Assembly (NCBI GenBank): GCA_900772565.1
Contig: CAAHET010000161.1
Span: 1-5,319 of the forward strand
Origin: an uncultured Faecalibacterium sp.
GTDB lineage: Bacteria > Bacillota > Clostridia > Oscillospirales > Ruminococcaceae
Length of the DNA: 5,319 nt
Direction: 5' to 3'
A program made the translations under genes and the position numbers. Below, piece after piece: positions 5,031 to 5,319 of this stretch (the first letter of the stretch is position 1; every line of letters starts with the position of its first letter). The notes below the pieces were generated by a model. It was not told where the DNA came from. It saw only the letters and a list, made by a program, of their open reading frames with translations, and did not search any database.

Positions 5031-5087
5031 ATCAAAATATTCCCTTATATCGTATCATTTTAGATTTCAAACACATGCGTGCAAAAT

Positions 5088-5319
5088 TCAGTTCTGTTTC
5101 AAGAACTCCCGCAGCACATCCTCTGGGCGAGGTGTATGGTTCGGGTACTTTTCCCGCAGCGGTGCGGCGGCACCGTCCATGATGTAGGGTGCGCCTACAA
5201 TGTCCAGCATCGACACATCGTTATAATTGTCTCCAAAGGCCATTACATCGGCAAGGTCGATGTCCAGAGTCTTGCAGATGCTGCGCACACCGATGCCCTT
5301 GTTGGCAAAGGTGGTGTCG
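5088..5319 (-). CDS. HAD-superfamily (Cof-type) hydrolase, 3' part only
   Basis: The last 76 codons are present; the start lies beyond the right edge. Cof-type HAD enzymes are cytosolic phosphatases of sugar phosphates, flavin precursors or other small metabolites. The fragment has motif III as the lysine in TTFANKGIGVRSI and motif IV as FGDNYNDVSML, whose aspartates bind magnesium. The family's usual end follows: a segment on an empty-looking site (GAPYIMDGAAAPLREKYPNHT) and the C-terminal helix (EDVLREFLKQN). The nucleophile motif DxD and the cap domain that sets specificity are outside the window, so the substrate cannot be inferred. It is first in line of the minus-strand run that continues with the tyrosine phosphatase. 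Confidence 0.9.
   Translation of the reverse strand, partial: DTTFANKGIGVRSICKTLDIDLADVMAFGDNYNDVSMLDIVGAPYIMDGAAAPLREKYPNHTPRPEDVLREFLKQN

Noticed and set aside
5031..5087. A promoter for the tyrosine phosphatase gene (TTGAAA and TATAAG on the minus strand)
   Set aside because: The spacer is only 15 nt, and the predicted start would leave about 7 nt before the ATG, excluding the ribosome site.

Overview
The window is about 5.3 kb of gene-dense, GC-rich bacterial DNA with good Shine-Dalgarno sequences and short gaps. Codon use, protein style and gene content suggest a gut Clostridia of the Faecalibacterium/Subdoligranulum (Oscillospiraceae) type. That placement comes from recognising protein families and was not tested by search. 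I see no IS element, phage structural gene, CRISPR array, tRNA or rRNA.

Left block (1-2377, all minus strand). The 5' end of a family-2 purine nucleoside phosphorylase gene runs off the left edge. It has its own sigma-70-like promoter, and a 38-bp inverted repeat covers that promoter's -10. Upstream of it are a rho-independent terminator, a DraG-type ADP-ribosylglycohydrolase (453-1253), an 89-nt spacer with a hairpin, and a 344-residue protein (1343-2377). This protein joins an ADP-ribose-binding macro domain to a C-terminal XRE-like helix-turn-helix region. The macro and glycohydrolase genes form a two-gene ADP-ribose module.

Centre (2378-3495). A 114-bp divergent promoter region separates the macro gene from the only plus-strand gene, a DUF5131 (phage Gp37/Gp68-like) protein. 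It carries a CxxxCxxC cysteine cluster at its N-terminus and a six-cysteine tail. Its promoter is strong and lies very close to the gene, so the leader is only about 12-20 nt and the start codon must be GTG or CTG. A long hairpin at 3446-3488 ends this gene and probably also the convergent operon beyond it.

Right block (3516-5319, all minus strand). A HAD (Cof-type) phosphatase enters from the right edge. It is followed by a low-molecular-weight tyrosine phosphatase, a cysteine-rich pentapeptide-repeat protein and a Pth2-type peptidyl-tRNA hydrolase. The last three are separated by only 12 nt each and look co-transcribed.

The most interesting part is 453-3373: an ADP-ribose eraser, a macro domain fused to a DNA-binding-like domain, and a divergent DUF5131 enzyme candidate. 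One reading is a self-regulated, ADP-ribose-sensing module. This is inference from neighbourhood and domain content. The other genes look like ordinary accessory or housekeeping functions.
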